From: Prochlorococcus sp. AG-355-P18
Lineage (GTDB): Bacteria; Cyanobacteriota; Cyanobacteriia; PCC-6307; Cyanobiaceae
DNA: 64,000 nucleotides
Assembly (NCBI GenBank): GCA_003280515.1
Contig: QCER01000004.1
Span: 1-64,000 of the forward strand
Reading direction: 5' to 3'
The position numbers and the translations under genes are program-made. Of this stretch, positions 20,945 to 34,700 are shown piece by piece. Under the pieces are notes generated by a model. The model saw only the letters and a program-made list of their open reading frames with translations. It ran no database searches and was not told the origin of the DNA. Numbering within the stretch: position 1 is the first letter of the stretch; each line of letters opens with the position of its first letter.

Positions 20945-22186
20945 TTAAGGTAGAAAACTAACAAAATTATTATTTAAATTTCTATTTGAAAAATAAATAT
21001 TTATGTAGTTAAAAATCTCTGGGTCATTAAAATTCATATTTTGGATCAAAATAGCAGGCTCTATAAAAGAAGCTTTGCTTCTTATAAATATCTCTTTTAC
21101 TGCTAATTTACCTAGAATTTTTGTAGAATAGATTGCTATTGCTGCTTGAATAATTGCTATGGGTCCATAGGGTAATAATGAAAGCCCGTTAGTAAAAGGT
21201 GCTGTTATAAGAATTAGTTTCTTGATAAGGTTGAAAGAGTTATTAACGCCGACTTGAGTTATTCCCAAGCATAAATTATTAATGGATATTTTTTTAAATA
21301 TTTTTCTTGTAGATTCGCCTTTCAACTTTAATCCGTAAATCTTGCTTAATTCGTTAATCAATGCAGTATCTAGTGCAAAACTACCAGCAACATCAAATAA
21401 AATAAAAGGATTAAGAGCTACTGCGGATGCCTTTATAGTCGAAAATTTACCAATAGTTGATTGAGCTATTTTCTGCCTCTTTTTCAATCTTTGCTCTTTT
21501 ATTTTTAGAAACAATCTGTCAGCTAATTGAATAGAATTCAGTATTAATAGTATCTCACCATATTGATTAATTAATTGTGCTATGTAATTTTTAAGATTGT
21601 TTTCATTATTAATGATTATTGGAATATTTAAATCTTTTGGAAGCTTAAACTTTATATTTTCAATTATTTCTTTTAATTCATTTTTATTAAATAGATCGAT
21701 TTTGTTTAAAATTAAAATCACTTTTTTCCCATCTTTTATAAAAGAGCTGATTTCGTTTAACTCATTTCTATTTAAATCTCCCGAAACTATAAAAAGAATA
21801 AGATCTGAATGATTTATATAAGAGTAAACTTTATCTGGGAATTTAATATTGCAGAAATCAAACCCTGGAGAATCTAGCAGCTCTAAACTATTGAGTGTTT
21901 GATCTTTAAGAGTCCACGTTTCCGATTGTATTTCTTTTGTAGTCCCATTAATGATATCTGTTTTGAATATGTCTTTTTTTAATAAAGAATTTAAAACAGA
22001 AGATTTTCCTACACCTGATTTACCATATGCGCCAATTCTTAATTTTTTTTCTTTGAGTCTTAAAAGTTGTTGATTAAAAGAAATTATTTCTCTATTAAGA
22101 AAACTTTTTTCATAATTGGTAAGATCAATAGTCTCCCACCATTTTTTTAACAGTAAATAATTTTCTTTAATTCTTAAATGTTTCAT
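20945..22186 (-). CDS. GTP-binding protein with C-terminal DUF697-like membrane region
   Basis: A 413-residue GTPase. G1 GKSGVGKS is at residues 55-62, G3 DSPGFD near 104 and G4 NKID near 162. The C-terminal third (about 255-370) is hydrophobic and resembles the DUF697 region of cyanobacterial and plastid GTPases. The target is unknown. It sits 9 bases upstream of nadD and shares one base with the upstream CNNM gene, so a four-gene operon is likely. Confidence 0.82.
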   Translation of the reverse strand: MKHLRIKENYLLLKKWWETIDLTNYEKSFLNREIISFNQQLLRLKEKKLRIGAYGKSGVGKSSVLNSLLKKDIFKTDIINGTTKEIQSETWTLKDQTLNSLELLDSPGFDFCNIKFPDKVYSYINHSDLILFIVSGDLNRNELNEISSFIKDGKKVILILNKIDLFNKNELKEIIENIKFKLPKDLNIPIIINNENNLKNYIAQLINQYGEILLILNSIQLADRLFLKIKEQRLKKRQKIAQSTIGKFSTIKASAVALNPFILFDVAGSFALDTALINELSKIYGLKLKGESTRKIFKKISINNLCLGITQVGVNNSFNLIKKLILITAPFTNGLSLLPYGPIAIIQAAIAIYSTKILGKLAVKEIFIRSKASFIEPAILIQNMNFNDPEIFNYINIYFSNRNLNNNFVSFLP

Positions 22187-23166
22187 TATTTATTTTTCCA
22201 CCAACCGGCTAATACGGATAACACAGCTTCTGCACCAATAATTCCCACGAATCCCCCGAATTCATCTACTACTACTTTCACTCCTTTATGATTCTTGTCA
22301 AATTTAGTTAATAATTGATCTGCTTTAATCATTTCGGGAATGTAGTCCACAGGTTCGCAAATTTCTGATAATAATTTTTTATTTTCGCCATTAATTAATT
22401 CTGCCAACATTTTCTCACGCTTTACTACCCCTTGTATTTTGTCAACTTTATCTCCCAAAATAACCCACCATGGAGAGCTATCAGACATAATCAGTTTTGA
22501 AATTTCATCAAGATTTGATGACCCATCAAGACAAGGTGCCGATACCCTAGGGGTCATTAAGTCTTTTGCTTTTAAGTCATTTAATTGAAAAACCTTAAAT
22601 ATCATTGCTGCCTCATCAGCCTCTATCAAACCTTTCTGACTTCCAATTTTTGCCATCTGTCTAATTTCTTCTTCATCAGTTGAAATTTCGTTTTCTGCTG
22701 TAATAACTGGAAATATCTGTTCAATTAATATTATGAATGGTCTCATTAAAATATTTAATATTCGCAAGATAGGAACAGATAATAGTGCTATTTGAACTGA
22801 AAATCTTGTGCCAAGAGCTTTTGGTAGTACTTCTCCTACTAAAACAACAAGTATGTAAAAAGCTACTGAAAAGAGGGTTAAACCAAAACTGCTATTAATT
22901 ACCAATGCTCCGTATACGCCTAAAATAAGACTGCCAATTATATTAAATCCATTATTAGTAATTGTAATTACAGTTAGTGTCCGTCCAAGATGTTTTCTAA
23001 GTTTTAGAAGTTGATTTGCAGAACTTTTTGGTTTTTGCTTAGAGGCTATCTCTAGAATTCGAATTGAATTTACAGCTAAAAAAGCAGCTTCTACTCCCGA
23101 ACAACATGCTGACCCAATTAAAATTATAATTATGAGAACAACTAAACCGTAAACACTAGGTTCCAT
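22186..23166 (-). CDS. CNNM/DUF21 membrane protein with CBS pair
   Basis: The 326-residue protein has a DUF21 (CNNM) transmembrane domain over about residues 1-180 with four hydrophobic segments, then a CBS-type pair (LMTPRVSAP near 205 onward). The C-terminal CorC/HlyC domain of longer family members is absent. The family is linked to divalent cation, mainly Mg2+, transport. It heads the operon running into the GTPase, nadD and nadE. Confidence 0.82.
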   Translation of the reverse strand: MEPSVYGLVVLIIIILIGSACCSGVEAAFLAVNSIRILEIASKQKPKSSANQLLKLRKHLGRTLTVITITNNGFNIIGSLILGVYGALVINSSFGLTLFSVAFYILVVLVGEVLPKALGTRFSVQIALLSVPILRILNILMRPFIILIEQIFPVITAENEISTDEEEIRQMAKIGSQKGLIEADEAAMIFKVFQLNDLKAKDLMTPRVSAPCLDGSSNLDEISKLIMSDSSPWWVILGDKVDKIQGVVKREKMLAELINGENKKLLSEICEPVDYIPEMIKADQLLTKFDKNHKGVKVVVDEFGGFVGIIGAEAVLSVLAGWWKNK

Positions 23167-23240
23167 TAAAATAGATTAGGTATCAAATCTGTATTAATTC
23201 ATTCTTCCATTTTTTTTTAAAACACGCCAATACACAATCT

Positions 23241-24566
23241 ATGTTTAAACCTGAAAATAAAGTTTTTGAAGAAAGAAGAGAAATTTTCCTCAATAAACTA
23301 AATGGAAAAGCTGCTATTATCCCCGGTGCTAATCTTGTAAAGCATCATGCTGATTGTGAATATCCTTTTAGACAAGATAGTAATTTTTGGTATTTAACCG
23401 GTTTTGATGAGCCAGATGCAATCGCTCTTTTCTTATCACATAAGCCAAAGGGAGAAAGATTTATTATGTTTGTTGCTCCCAAAGATGTAATAAGCGAAGT
23501 CTGGCATGGCTTTAGATGGGGTTTAGAAGGCGCTGAAAAAGAGTTTAATGCTGATAAGGCTCACTCAATAAACCAATTAAGAGATTTACTCCCAGCCTAT
23601 ATAAATGGTTCTGATGAACTTGTTTTTTCTATTGGTAAGCATCCATCAGTTGAGAAAATAATACTGGAAATTTTTTCACAACAACTTGAAAATCGATCAA
23701 GATCAGGCATTGGTGCAAATTCTATAAAATCTCCAGAAATTTATTTAAATGAGATGAGATTAATTAAAAGTGAATTTGAAATTAATAGAATGAGAGAAGC
23801 TATACAAATTTCAGCAGAAGCTCATGAACTAGTTAGAGAATCTATCTCATCAAAGAAAAATGAAAGGCAAATTCAGGGGCTGCTAGAGGGATTCTTTTTG
23901 GAAAAAGGAGCTAGAGGACCTGCATATAATTCTATTGTTGCTTCAGGAGATAATGCTTGTATTTTGCATTACACTTCTAACAACTCACCATTGAAGAAGG
24001 AAGATTTATTGTTGGTAGATGCTGGTTGCTCATTAACTGATTATTATAATGGAGACATAACAAGAACCATTCCAATAGGCGGAAAATTTTCTAATGAGCA
24101 AAGAGTTATTTACGAAATTGTATTAAGTGCTCAGAAAAGTGCAATTAAAAGTGCCGTGACTGGATCAAATTCAAGTACTGTGCATAATGTAGCTTTAACA
24201 ATTTTGATAGAAGGATTAAAGGAAATTGGTTTATTATCGGGAAGTACTGAGGAGATAATAGAGAATCAATCATATAAACATTTTTACATGCATAGAACTG
24301 GGCATTGGCTAGGCTTAGATGTCCATGATGTTGGAGCATATAGAATGGGAGATTATGAAGTGCCATTACAGGATGGAATGATTCTTACTGTAGAACCTGG
24401 AATATACATAAGTGACAGGATCCCAGTACCTGAGGGACAACCTAAGATTGATGAAAAATGGAAAGGCATTGGTATAAGAATAGAAGATGATGTTCTGGTC
24501 AAAGAGGCAAACCCAGAAGTTTTAAGTAATGCTGCACTCAAAGAAATTTCTGATTTAGAATTTTAA
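23241..24566 (+). CDS. pepP: Xaa-Pro aminopeptidase
   Basis: M24B metallopeptidase that removes an N-terminal residue before proline. The five dinuclear-metal ligands are Asp260, Asp272, His355, Glu386 and Glu415, in the expected order. The N-terminal aminopeptidase-P domain with YPFRQDSNFWYLTGF is at 41-55. It has 441 residues, normal length. Confidence 0.95.
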   Translation: MFKPENKVFEERREIFLNKLNGKAAIIPGANLVKHHADCEYPFRQDSNFWYLTGFDEPDAIALFLSHKPKGERFIMFVAPKDVISEVWHGFRWGLEGAEKEFNADKAHSINQLRDLLPAYINGSDELVFSIGKHPSVEKIILEIFSQQLENRSRSGIGANSIKSPEIYLNEMRLIKSEFEINRMREAIQISAEAHELVRESISSKKNERQIQGLLEGFFLEKGARGPAYNSIVASGDNACILHYTSNNSPLKKEDLLLVDAGCSLTDYYNGDITRTIPIGGKFSNEQRVIYEIVLSAQKSAIKSAVTGSNSSTVHNVALTILIEGLKEIGLLSGSTEEIIENQSYKHFYMHRTGHWLGLDVHDVGAYRMGDYEVPLQDGMILTVEPGIYISDRIPVPEGQPKIDEKWKGIGIRIEDDVLVKEANPEVLSNAALKEISDLEF

Positions 24567-24618
24567 AATTTGACTAATTTACTTAATAGATTTATTTTTA
24601 TAAAGTTTAAGGTTTAAG

Positions 24619-24777
24619 ATGATTAAGTCAGAATCATATGATTCGAAACTCTCTCAAGCAAGAAGCTTAACTAGTCAGCTCGGCATGTTTGCAGAAGAAA
24701 ACGATATTCCTAAAGATCTTTGGGATTCATTGGAAGCTGCAATTTATGACTTTTATGAAGTATCTCATGATAGATAA
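24619..24777 (+). CDS. 52-residue conserved hypothetical protein
   Basis: A small acidic, soluble protein ending in AIYDFYEVSHDR. I do not recognise a function. The AAGGTTTAAG just upstream of ATG is a possible ribosome-binding site, and codon use looks like that of its neighbours. It lies 52 bases downstream of pepP. Confidence 0.6.
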   Translation: MIKSESYDSKLSQARSLTSQLGMFAEENDIPKDLWDSLEAAIYDFYEVSHDR

Positions 24778-24881
24778 AATCCTTTTAGAAGGTATCAATA
24801 ACTAAAATCAAGAAATTTTGCATAAATCAATCAAAATGTGACCATAAACTGATAAATTATTTATTAAACATAAATAAGTGA

Positions 24882-25358
24882 ATGACTTCATCAGATAAGT
24901 TAAATCAAAATTCAACAGAAAAAAAGGAAAAAAACAGTGTTGCCCCAAGGTCTAAAAATTCTTCTCCTAATTCAGGAATGATGGGAGCCACAGCAGTATT
25001 AGCAGCCGCCACAATTGATGAAGATGGAGTACCTACTGGTTATACTCCTAAACCAGACGAGGGACGTTTCATAATTAAAGTATTGTGGTTACCCGATAAT
25101 GTTGCTTTAGCAGTTGATCAAATAGTAGGTGGAGGCCCAAGCCCTCTGACTGCATATTATTTTTGGCCAAGGGATGATGCTTGGGAAAAATTAAAAAGTG
25201 AACTAGAGAATAAAGGTTGGATTACAGATAACGAAAGAGTAGAAATATTGAATAAAGCTACTGAAGTGATTAATTATTGGCAAGAAGAAGGTAAAACAAA
25301 AAAATTAGAAGAAGCCAAATTAAAGTTTCCCGAAGTAACTTTTTGTGGAACTGCTTAA
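24882..25358 (+). CDS. Ribosomal protein PSRP-3 (Ycf65 family)
   Basis: Small-subunit ribosomal protein specific to cyanobacteria and plastids. The core with [30 protein letters not shown] and [11 protein letters not shown] (about residues 68-140) is a clear match to the family. The N-terminal ~60 residues are a Ser/Asn/Lys-rich extension, probably disordered. It has 158 residues. It converges with atpC. Confidence 0.88.
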   Translation: MTSSDKLNQNSTEKKEKNSVAPRSKNSSPNSGMMGATAVLAAATIDEDGVPTGYTPKPDEGRFIIKVLWLPDNVALAVDQIVGGGPSPLTAYYFWPRDDAWEKLKSELENKGWITDNERVEILNKATEVINYWQEEGKTKKLEEAKLKFPEVTFCGTA

Positions 25359-25361
25359 ATA

Positions 25362-25766
25362 TTAGTTTTTTGCAGCTTGAATCCTAGCTTCAGCCTTCGA
25401 AATTTCTTTCAAGGCTTTAATTTTTTCTGGATTTTTTTCATTCTCAGAGAATTTACTAATTGCTAATTTTGCCTCCTTAAGATCTTGTTCTGCACTTTGA
25501 ACATTAATCTCAGAACCAATTTCAGCATTATTTACTAAAACTATAACTTCATCTGATTCAATTTCAGCGAAGCCTCCCATTAGCGCTATCGATTTCCACT
25601 GGGAATTCATTCTTAGCCTTAAAACGCCAATATCTATAGCAGTCACTAAAGAGATGTGTCCTGGTAGAACACCAAGTTGACCAGTAGTACTAGGAAGTAT
25701 TACTTCTTCAGCTTCGCCTTGATAAACATTTTTATTAGGAGCTAAAACTTTTAGAGAAATTGCCAT
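25362..25766 (-). CDS. atpC: ATP synthase subunit epsilon
   Basis: The 134-residue rotor subunit that can inhibit ATP hydrolysis. An N-terminal beta-sandwich with [20 protein letters not shown] (residues 24-43) is followed by a C-terminal helical pair. It lies 43 bases after atpD in the separate beta-epsilon operon usual for cyanobacteria. Confidence 0.97.
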   Translation of the reverse strand: MAISLKVLAPNKNVYQGEAEEVILPSTTGQLGVLPGHISLVTAIDIGVLRLRMNSQWKSIALMGGFAEIESDEVIVLVNNAEIGSEINVQSAEQDLKEAKLAISKFSENEKNPEKIKALKEISKAEARIQAAKN

Positions 25767-25809
25767 TAATTTAAAATTATTGAAGGTTAAATGTATTTAT
25801 ATGCAATAT

Positions 25810-27273
<1,464 letters not shown>

Positions 27274-27489
27274 TTATTGATTGGTGATGAATAGCTGAAT
27301 TTAAACAGCTAATAATCCGAAAATACTACCACCTAATGGGTAGATTCGTTAAATGGGTTCGGCCACCCGCACAGTTTAAGTATGGTTTAATTGCCACTTT
27401 GCAGATTATGTTGTTGATGATACGGAAGGACAATCTCTCTTTCCATTTTTATGGCGCACAGCGTCTCAATCATGATCCTCCATTAATCT

Positions 27490-27801
27490 ATGGCAGCTGT
27501 TTCACTTACAGTCTCTACAGTAAAACCACTGGGAGATAGAATATTTATTAAAGTTTCCGCATCTGAGGAAAAAACTGCTGGGGGCATTCTTTTGCCTGAT
27601 TCAGCTAAAGAAAAACCACAGGTTGGAGAAGTTGCTCAGGTTGGTCCTGGCAAACTTAATGACGATGGTTCTCGACAAACTCCAGAAGTGAGTATTGGCG
27701 ACAAAGTTTTGTACAGCAAATATGCTGGTACAGATATTAAATTGGGAGGAGATGAATATGTCTTGCTCTCAGAAAAGGATATTTTAGCTGTAGTAAGCTA
27801 A
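27490..27801 (+). CDS. groS: Co-chaperonin GroES
   Basis: The 103-residue lid of the GroEL folding chamber. The mobile loop [22 protein letters not shown] spans about residues 23-44. A weakly purine-rich leader precedes the ATG. I looked for a CIRCE inverted repeat (TTAGCACTC-N9-GAGTGCTAA) upstream and did not see one, so HrcA control is not supported by the sequence. It is followed by groEL after 51 bases. Confidence 0.98.
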
Positions 27802-27825
27802 AATATTTGTTTCAAAAATTATTAA

Positions 27826-29518
<1,693 letters not shown>

Positions 29519-29550
29519 AAAGGGACCATTTTGAATGGTCCCTTTTTTTA
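29519..29550 (+). terminator. Strong intrinsic terminator after groEL
   Basis: AGGGACCATT and AATGGTCCCT form a 10-bp stem around a TTG loop, followed by T7. The opposite strand also carries an A/T-rich flank, so it may also stop transcripts of the convergent secG. Confidence 0.9.
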
Positions 29551-29558
29551 TTCAAAGT

Positions 29559-29786
29559 TTATGAAATCCAACCAGCGCTAAGAATAATTGCGAGAGATAA
29601 AAAAATCACTAAAAAAGTCCATGTTATTTTGTTAAGAGAGGCTTCTGCACTACTTGCACTGTTGAACATAGAGCTTCCACTAGCAGCTATTCCTCCCATT
29701 CCATCACCTTTGGGACTATGAAGTAAAACTAAGAGAATGAGAAGAACTCCAGAAAATACCCAAATCCAACTAATAATTTGAATCAT
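29559..29786 (-). CDS. secG: Protein translocase subunit SecG
   Basis: The 75-residue accessory subunit of the SecYEG channel. Two hydrophobic helices (about 4-22 and 52-72) flank the family loop HSPKGDGMGG(I) at 23-33. It lies 22 bases downstream of gpmI on the same strand. Confidence 0.93.
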   Translation of the reverse strand: MIQIISWIWVFSGVLLILLVLLHSPKGDGMGGIAASGSSMFNSASSAEASLNKITWTFLVIFLSLAIILSAGWIS

Positions 29787-29808
29787 TGCTTAAAAAACTT
29801 TTATAACT

Positions 29809-31431
29809 TTAAACGTGTTGAACCACCTTATTATAGCCTTTTAATTCAATTTCTTGAATAAGAGATTTGCCTGTCATTTCTCTTGGTATAGGTAGATTTA
29901 ATAATTGCAATAAAGTGGGAGCAATATCTGCTAATCCAGCGTTTTCTCTTAAATTAATTTCATTTCCCATATTTGGTATTTTTCTTTTTTCACCTTCAAT
30001 CAAAATTAATGGAACTTTATTTATTGTGTGTGCTGTCCATGGTTCTCCTTCAGATCCTTTCATTACCTCTGCGTTACCATGATCGGCTGTAATAACTATG
30101 CTCCCGCCCATTTCTCCAGTAGCATTAACTATTTGACCTACACATTTATCTACTTTTTCTATTGCTTTAATTGTCGCATCCATGTTGCCTGTATGACCAA
30201 CCATATCAGGATTAGCAAAATTGATTACAACAAAAGCATAATTCCCGCTTTTAATTGCTTTAGAGCAACTAATAGTTAATTCCTCCGCAGACATTTCGGG
30301 TTCCATATCATAAGTTGCGACCCTTGGAGATGGAATCAAATGTCTCTCTTCTCCAGGTAAAGGAATTTCAACTCCTCCATTGAAAAAGTATGTTACATGA
30401 GGATATTTTTCAGTTTCTGCGGTTCTGTATTGTTTTAGTCCGTTTTCTGAAACTATTTGGCCAATAAAATTATTGAGTGATTCCGGAGGAAATGCAACTT
30501 TAACGGGAAAGTTTGGATCATATTGAGTAAAAGTAAGCAAATCTAAAGTTGGATAATTTTTTCTTTCAAAGTCTGAGAATTCATTTACCGAAAGGGATTT
30601 GACTATTTGTCTTGCTCTGTCTGGACGAAAGTTAAAACATATCAAACTATCCCCATCTTTAAGATAGTTTTCAGACATTCTTATGGGCTCTATAAATTCA
30701 TCGGTTATGTTTTTGGAATAACTTTTTTCTATGTAATCCTTGGGAGAAATATTTGTTATTTGAATATCTGGATCAGTCAAATTAGAATATGCTTTTTCTG
30801 TTCTATCCCATAAAAGATTTCTATCCATTATCCAGTATCTTCCGCATATGGAAGCTATTTCGCCGACATTAAATTTGTTTATACATGATTCTATTTGATT
30901 TAGATATTTCGAGGCACTTTTTGCAGGAGTGTCTCTTCCATCAGTAATAATATGGATTGCAACTTTTTTAATTTTATTATCAGATGCCCATTTTATTAAA
31001 CCTAATAAATGATCTATATGACTATGAACTCCTCCATCGGAACATAATCCTGTGATATGCAAAGTAGAATTATTTTTCTTTAACGAATCAGCCATCTCTT
31101 CTAACTCGTTAACCAAGCCTAATTGATTATTTTTTACAACATTTGAAATCCTTACAAGTTCTTGTTGTATTATTCTTCCTGAACCAATGGTAAGGTGCCC
31201 TACCTCTGAATTACCCATTTGACCATCTGGGAGGCCTACATCAGATCCACTAGCACTTATGAGGGTGTGTGGGTAAGCATGCCACAATGAGTCCATGATT
31301 GGTGTACTGGCACTTTTTATAGCATTATCTGATTTTTCTTTGCGATATCCCCATCCATCTAATATTGCAAGAACTACAGGGCTCTGAGGAACACTTAATC
31401 TTTTTATATTTTTGCTGCTAATCTTTGACAT
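29809..31431 (-). CDS. gpmI: 2,3-bisphosphoglycerate-independent phosphoglycerate mutase
   Basis: Interconverts 3- and 2-phosphoglycerate using Mn. The 540-residue enzyme carries the phosphorylated serine Ser75 in [14 protein letters not shown] and metal-ligand motifs LDGWG (24-28) and [10 protein letters not shown] (near 463). It is cotranscribed with secG. Confidence 0.97.
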   Translation of the reverse strand: MSKISSKNIKRLSVPQSPVVLAILDGWGYRKEKSDNAIKSASTPIMDSLWHAYPHTLISASGSDVGLPDGQMGNSEVGHLTIGSGRIIQQELVRISNVVKNNQLGLVNELEEMADSLKKNNSTLHITGLCSDGGVHSHIDHLLGLIKWASDNKIKKVAIHIITDGRDTPAKSASKYLNQIESCINKFNVGEIASICGRYWIMDRNLLWDRTEKAYSNLTDPDIQITNISPKDYIEKSYSKNITDEFIEPIRMSENYLKDGDSLICFNFRPDRARQIVKSLSVNEFSDFERKNYPTLDLLTFTQYDPNFPVKVAFPPESLNNFIGQIVSENGLKQYRTAETEKYPHVTYFFNGGVEIPLPGEERHLIPSPRVATYDMEPEMSAEELTISCSKAIKSGNYAFVVINFANPDMVGHTGNMDATIKAIEKVDKCVGQIVNATGEMGGSIVITADHGNAEVMKGSEGEPWTAHTINKVPLILIEGEKRKIPNMGNEINLRENAGLADIAPTLLQLLNLPIPREMTGKSLIQEIELKGYNKVVQHV

Positions 31432-31568
31432 ATTTAGATCAAATTCATTGTTAACTGATCCACCCTTAAATTTAGCTTCAAACGTTACTCTTTAACAATT
31501 TATATTTAACATAGTTAGCTTTTGCTAATTTATGAAAATATTAGATTAATTTTATTTCTTGATAAATC

Positions 31569-32105
31569 ATGTCCAAGAAGACAAAAAAGATAGTAATACT
31601 TACTGAAGTTGAGCTTAGAAAAACTATTTCGCGTTTAACTTGCGAAATAATTGAAAAAGTAAAAAAACTAGATAACCTTGTATTGGTTGGCATCCCGACT
31701 AGAGGAATTGAGCTGACCGAAGTGCTAGAAAAGGAATTATTCTCCAGAACAAGTTTAAGAGTTAGAAAAGGAACAATTGATCCAACTTTTTATAGAGATG
31801 ATCAAAATAGAGTTGGAACTCGCTTAATACAAGCTGCAGATATTCCAACTCCTATTGAGAAACAAGAAATTCTTTTAATAGATGATGTAATTTACACAGG
31901 AAGAACAATTAGAGCTGCAATGGATGCGTTATATTCATGGGGAAGACCTCAAAGAGTGATGTTATTAGTAATGGTAGATAGAGGTCATAGAGAATTACCT
32001 ATTCAACCAGATTTTTGTGGTAAAAAAGTGCCAACTAGTAAAACTGAAAGTATTAGTTTACGCTTAAATAATGTTGATAATGAAGAAGGAGTTTTTCTTG
32101 AATAG
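31569..32105 (+). CDS. pyrR: PyrR bifunctional regulator / uracil phosphoribosyltransferase
   Basis: A 178-residue type I phosphoribosyltransferase. The PRPP loop LLIDDVIYTGRT is at residues 102-113. In Bacillus PyrR attenuates pyr mRNA; here no pyr genes or pyr leader are adjacent, so the enzymatic role may dominate. It converges with the Hsp70-like gene. Confidence 0.92.
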   Translation: MSKKTKKIVILTEVELRKTISRLTCEIIEKVKKLDNLVLVGIPTRGIELTEVLEKELFSRTSLRVRKGTIDPTFYRDDQNRVGTRLIQAADIPTPIEKQEILLIDDVIYTGRTIRAAMDALYSWGRPQRVMLLVMVDRGHRELPIQPDFCGKKVPTSKTESISLRLNNVDNEEGVFLE

Positions 32106-32112
32106 CTTTCTT

Positions 32113-33687
32113 TCAGAAGATATTTCCTAAATTATATTCCCCAATAAATTCATCTTTAATATCAAAACACTTAACTAATAAATCAGCATTTTTCGAAATT
32201 TTAAAAAAAAGTTTTAAGGTGTCTTCTCCAATATTAGATTTATTTTTTAATACTATTTTGAGTGGTTTTTTGTCCCATTTTATAATTTCTTCTTCATTTT
32301 GAATTTCTGATAACTTTGGTAATCCATTTTCAAAAATAACATCATATGCTCTTTCTTTTTGTGTCTCTCCAATTATTATTTCGAATACTTCCTGATAATT
32401 TTTACTGGCTTGAAGGATAAGTTTAAAAGGTGTTTCTGTGGGCCAAGTTTGGCCTTTACAAAAAATAGGATGCCAAAAGTGTTTTTGCTCTCTTTTATTA
32501 AATAATCTTATGGATAATCCTTTGTTTAATATGTCTTTAATTTTTACCCCCGGGGTCATTTCTAAAGCTCCCAAAGCTATAGATTCAATAGGGGGTGGGG
32601 ACTTTATTTGAATTTTTGGAATTTTTTTTGTTATCCATTCTTTAATTAATGGTATTTGAGTTCCTCCACCAACCAAAACAATTGCATTCAAGTCGTCAAC
32701 TGTGCAAAATTTACCTCTTGCTTGATTCAATAAATCTTTGAGTAAAGAGTTAAGGTGATTAAGAAGATTATTGTCAAATAGTATGTTCTCAAATATTTCT
32801 TTACTTAGGTAAAATTCTTCTTCTTTATTTTGTCCAGTAAATAATTTTATTGGATATTTATTTTCATATTTGATTAAAGATGAGCTGAGTTTACATTTTA
32901 TTTTTTCTGCCTTTGATAGATTTTTAATATAATTATTACCTGGGATAAAATAATCAACTATCCATTGATCAATATCTTTCCCTCCAATTTTTGAGCCTGT
33001 TTTTCCAATTATTTCAGCGCACCTTATTTTTTGTTTCGAAATTGAGCTTACATCTTTACCTTTAAATTTTAATAGTTCAGCTATTGGACCAGATTTTCCT
33101 TCTCCTCCATCTATTTTGACTATATTCATATCGACTGTACTTCCTCCAATATCTAATGTCATAATTTTTGAGCCAAATGGTACATTTATTCCTAAACTTG
33201 CTGCAGTAGGCTCATCAACAAGGGCTATTTCATCTACTGATATTTCCTCGCAAAGGTTAACTAGCCATTCTCTGTACCCCTTATATGTATCAATAGGAGC
33301 AGTTAAAACAAGTCTTTTGATCGCATACTTTTGCGGAATATTTGCCCACAAAATTTGAAAAAATTTTTCGCCACATTCATTAGGTGTTAAGATATTTTTT
33401 TGGTTAATTTTTTCAATAGAATTTCCAATTAATCTTTTAAAGTTTGAATGAAGAAATAAATCAGAATTTGAGTTATCCCTCATTTTAAGAGCACTAATAC
33501 CAATCTTAGCAATCTTTGAAGGTTCCTCGAACCAAACTGCTGAAGGAATAACTCCTGGGGATGAAGTAATATTCGGTATTTCAACTAAAACAGAATTTGC
33601 ATCTTTTTGATCTTGAAAAGCTACAACAGTATTAGTGTTCCCTAAATCAATAGCAAGTGTTCCAGATAAACTTTCTTCCATATTCAA
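32113..33687 (-). CDS. Hsp70/DnaK-like protein lacking a typical substrate domain
   Basis: The actin-like ATPase domain is recognisable: phosphate-1 motif GTLAIDLGNTNTVVAF (9-24), VDEPTAASLG (near 158) and LVGGGTQIPLI (near 338). After residue ~390 the beta-sandwich region is divergent and the helical lid and EEVD-type tail of DnaK are missing (524 residues against about 635). This is a cyanobacterial short Hsp70 homologue of unknown client. It is divergent from rpoZ. Confidence 0.85.
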   Translation of the reverse strand: MNMEESLSGTLAIDLGNTNTVVAFQDQKDANSVLVEIPNITSSPGVIPSAVWFEEPSKIAKIGISALKMRDNSNSDLFLHSNFKRLIGNSIEKINQKNILTPNECGEKFFQILWANIPQKYAIKRLVLTAPIDTYKGYREWLVNLCEEISVDEIALVDEPTAASLGINVPFGSKIMTLDIGGSTVDMNIVKIDGGEGKSGPIAELLKFKGKDVSSISKQKIRCAEIIGKTGSKIGGKDIDQWIVDYFIPGNNYIKNLSKAEKIKCKLSSSLIKYENKYPIKLFTGQNKEEEFYLSKEIFENILFDNNLLNHLNSLLKDLLNQARGKFCTVDDLNAIVLVGGGTQIPLIKEWITKKIPKIQIKSPPPIESIALGALEMTPGVKIKDILNKGLSIRLFNKREQKHFWHPIFCKGQTWPTETPFKLILQASKNYQEVFEIIIGETQKERAYDVIFENGLPKLSEIQNEEEIIKWDKKPLKIVLKNKSNIGEDTLKLFFKISKNADLLVKCFDIKDEFIGEYNLGNIF

Positions 33688-33777
33688 TTATTTAAATCAA
33701 TTAAGTTCTTTTTGTAATTTATGTTTTGAAACGGTCGAATAAACTGTAAAATACATTTTATAGTAAAAATCTTTTTT

Positions 33778-34014
33778 ATGAACATATCTAATAATGCAAG
33801 AATTGATTCTAATGATCTTGCTAAGAGAGGTGAGAGCTTGATAAGAAAATCAACTAATAGATATTTAACTACAGTGAAAATTGCTTTCAGAGCTAAACAA
33901 AGACGTTTTGATGATTTTGATGGACTTTTAGAAGAGTCAACTATTAAACCCGTTCAAAGGTCAATTATTGAACTAAGCGATGAACAAGATCAACCAGATT
34001 TACTTCCAGGCTAA
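33778..34014 (+). CDS. rpoZ: RNA polymerase omega subunit
   Basis: A 78-residue protein with the cyanobacterial omega core [18 protein letters not shown] (residues 12-29) and [13 protein letters not shown] (36-48). Omega supports RNA polymerase assembly. It is followed 2 bases later by the TTG start of the DUF1818 gene, so the two are cotranscribed. Confidence 0.92.
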   Translation: MNISNNARIDSNDLAKRGESLIRKSTNRYLTTVKIAFRAKQRRFDDFDGLLEESTIKPVQRSIIELSDEQDQPDLLPG

Positions 34015-34016
34015 CT

Positions 34017-34388
34017 TTGGTAAAAGACCAAAAAAGATGGAGATTACTTAGAGATTTTAAAAAAGGCAAATTTTGCTTTTTGATTGGTGTTGATAATTGG
34101 TCAATCGAGTTACAAAAAAGTGAATTTTATTCACTTTACCTTTTACTCTTAAGAATTAATGAACAATTATTAGTTATCAAGGATCAACTAATGGACGAAG
34201 AACATATAACTTTAGAATTAGAAAATCTTCCTTGGTATATTCAGTTAGAAGGGAATAAGAATGAATGGAGTTTAAGATTTGTTTTTGAAAGCCAAGACCA
34301 AACTAGATCCTTCGAAATGTATTGGCCGATACCTATTGCACAAAATTTATTTTATGAAATAAAAAACATGTGGGAATCAACGGATTAA
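34017..34388 (+). CDS. DUF1818-family protein
   Basis: The 123-residue soluble protein matches the cyanobacterial DUF1818 family: WRLLRDFKKGKFCFLIGVDNW near the N-terminus and ELWW-like aromatic strands later (LENLPWYIQL, FEMYWPIP). Function is unknown. It starts with TTG, 2 bases after the rpoZ stop, so it is translationally close-coupled to it. Confidence 0.8.
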   Translation: MVKDQKRWRLLRDFKKGKFCFLIGVDNWSIELQKSEFYSLYLLLLRINEQLLVIKDQLMDEEHITLELENLPWYIQLEGNKNEWSLRFVFESQDQTRSFEMYWPIPIAQNLFYEIKNMWESTD

Positions 34389-34700
34389 AAGATAAATAAA
34401 ATTGGAAATTTTAGAAAATATTTCCCCTTCTCAAAAAAAATTTTTCACAACTTTTCCACAGTTTTATTTTAAAAAATATCTGATGATCTAAAGCATGTGG
34501 AAAACTTCTGATTTTATATAAATCTTTATATTTAAGTAAGATTAAAATTTACAAAATTGATTTCGATGACTCCCCAATTTATGACTGAATTCTCATTAAT
34601 CTATTATCTGAGACTGTATCTTAATAATGCTTGTTGACGATTTAGTGATTTTGGAGAAAACTAAATCTTGTGTATTTAAATTTCAATAAATTTTTTTAAG
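34389..34700. other. 312-base intergenic region with DnaA-box-like sites
   Basis: TTTTCCACA, the cyanobacterial DnaA-box sequence, occurs at 34452-34460, and inverted (TGTGGAAAA) at 34496-34504. A one-mismatch copy, TTTTTCACA, is at 34441-34449. The rest is A/T-rich with only frames of 20-23 codons (for example ATG at 34567), which I do not call. Confidence 0.4.
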
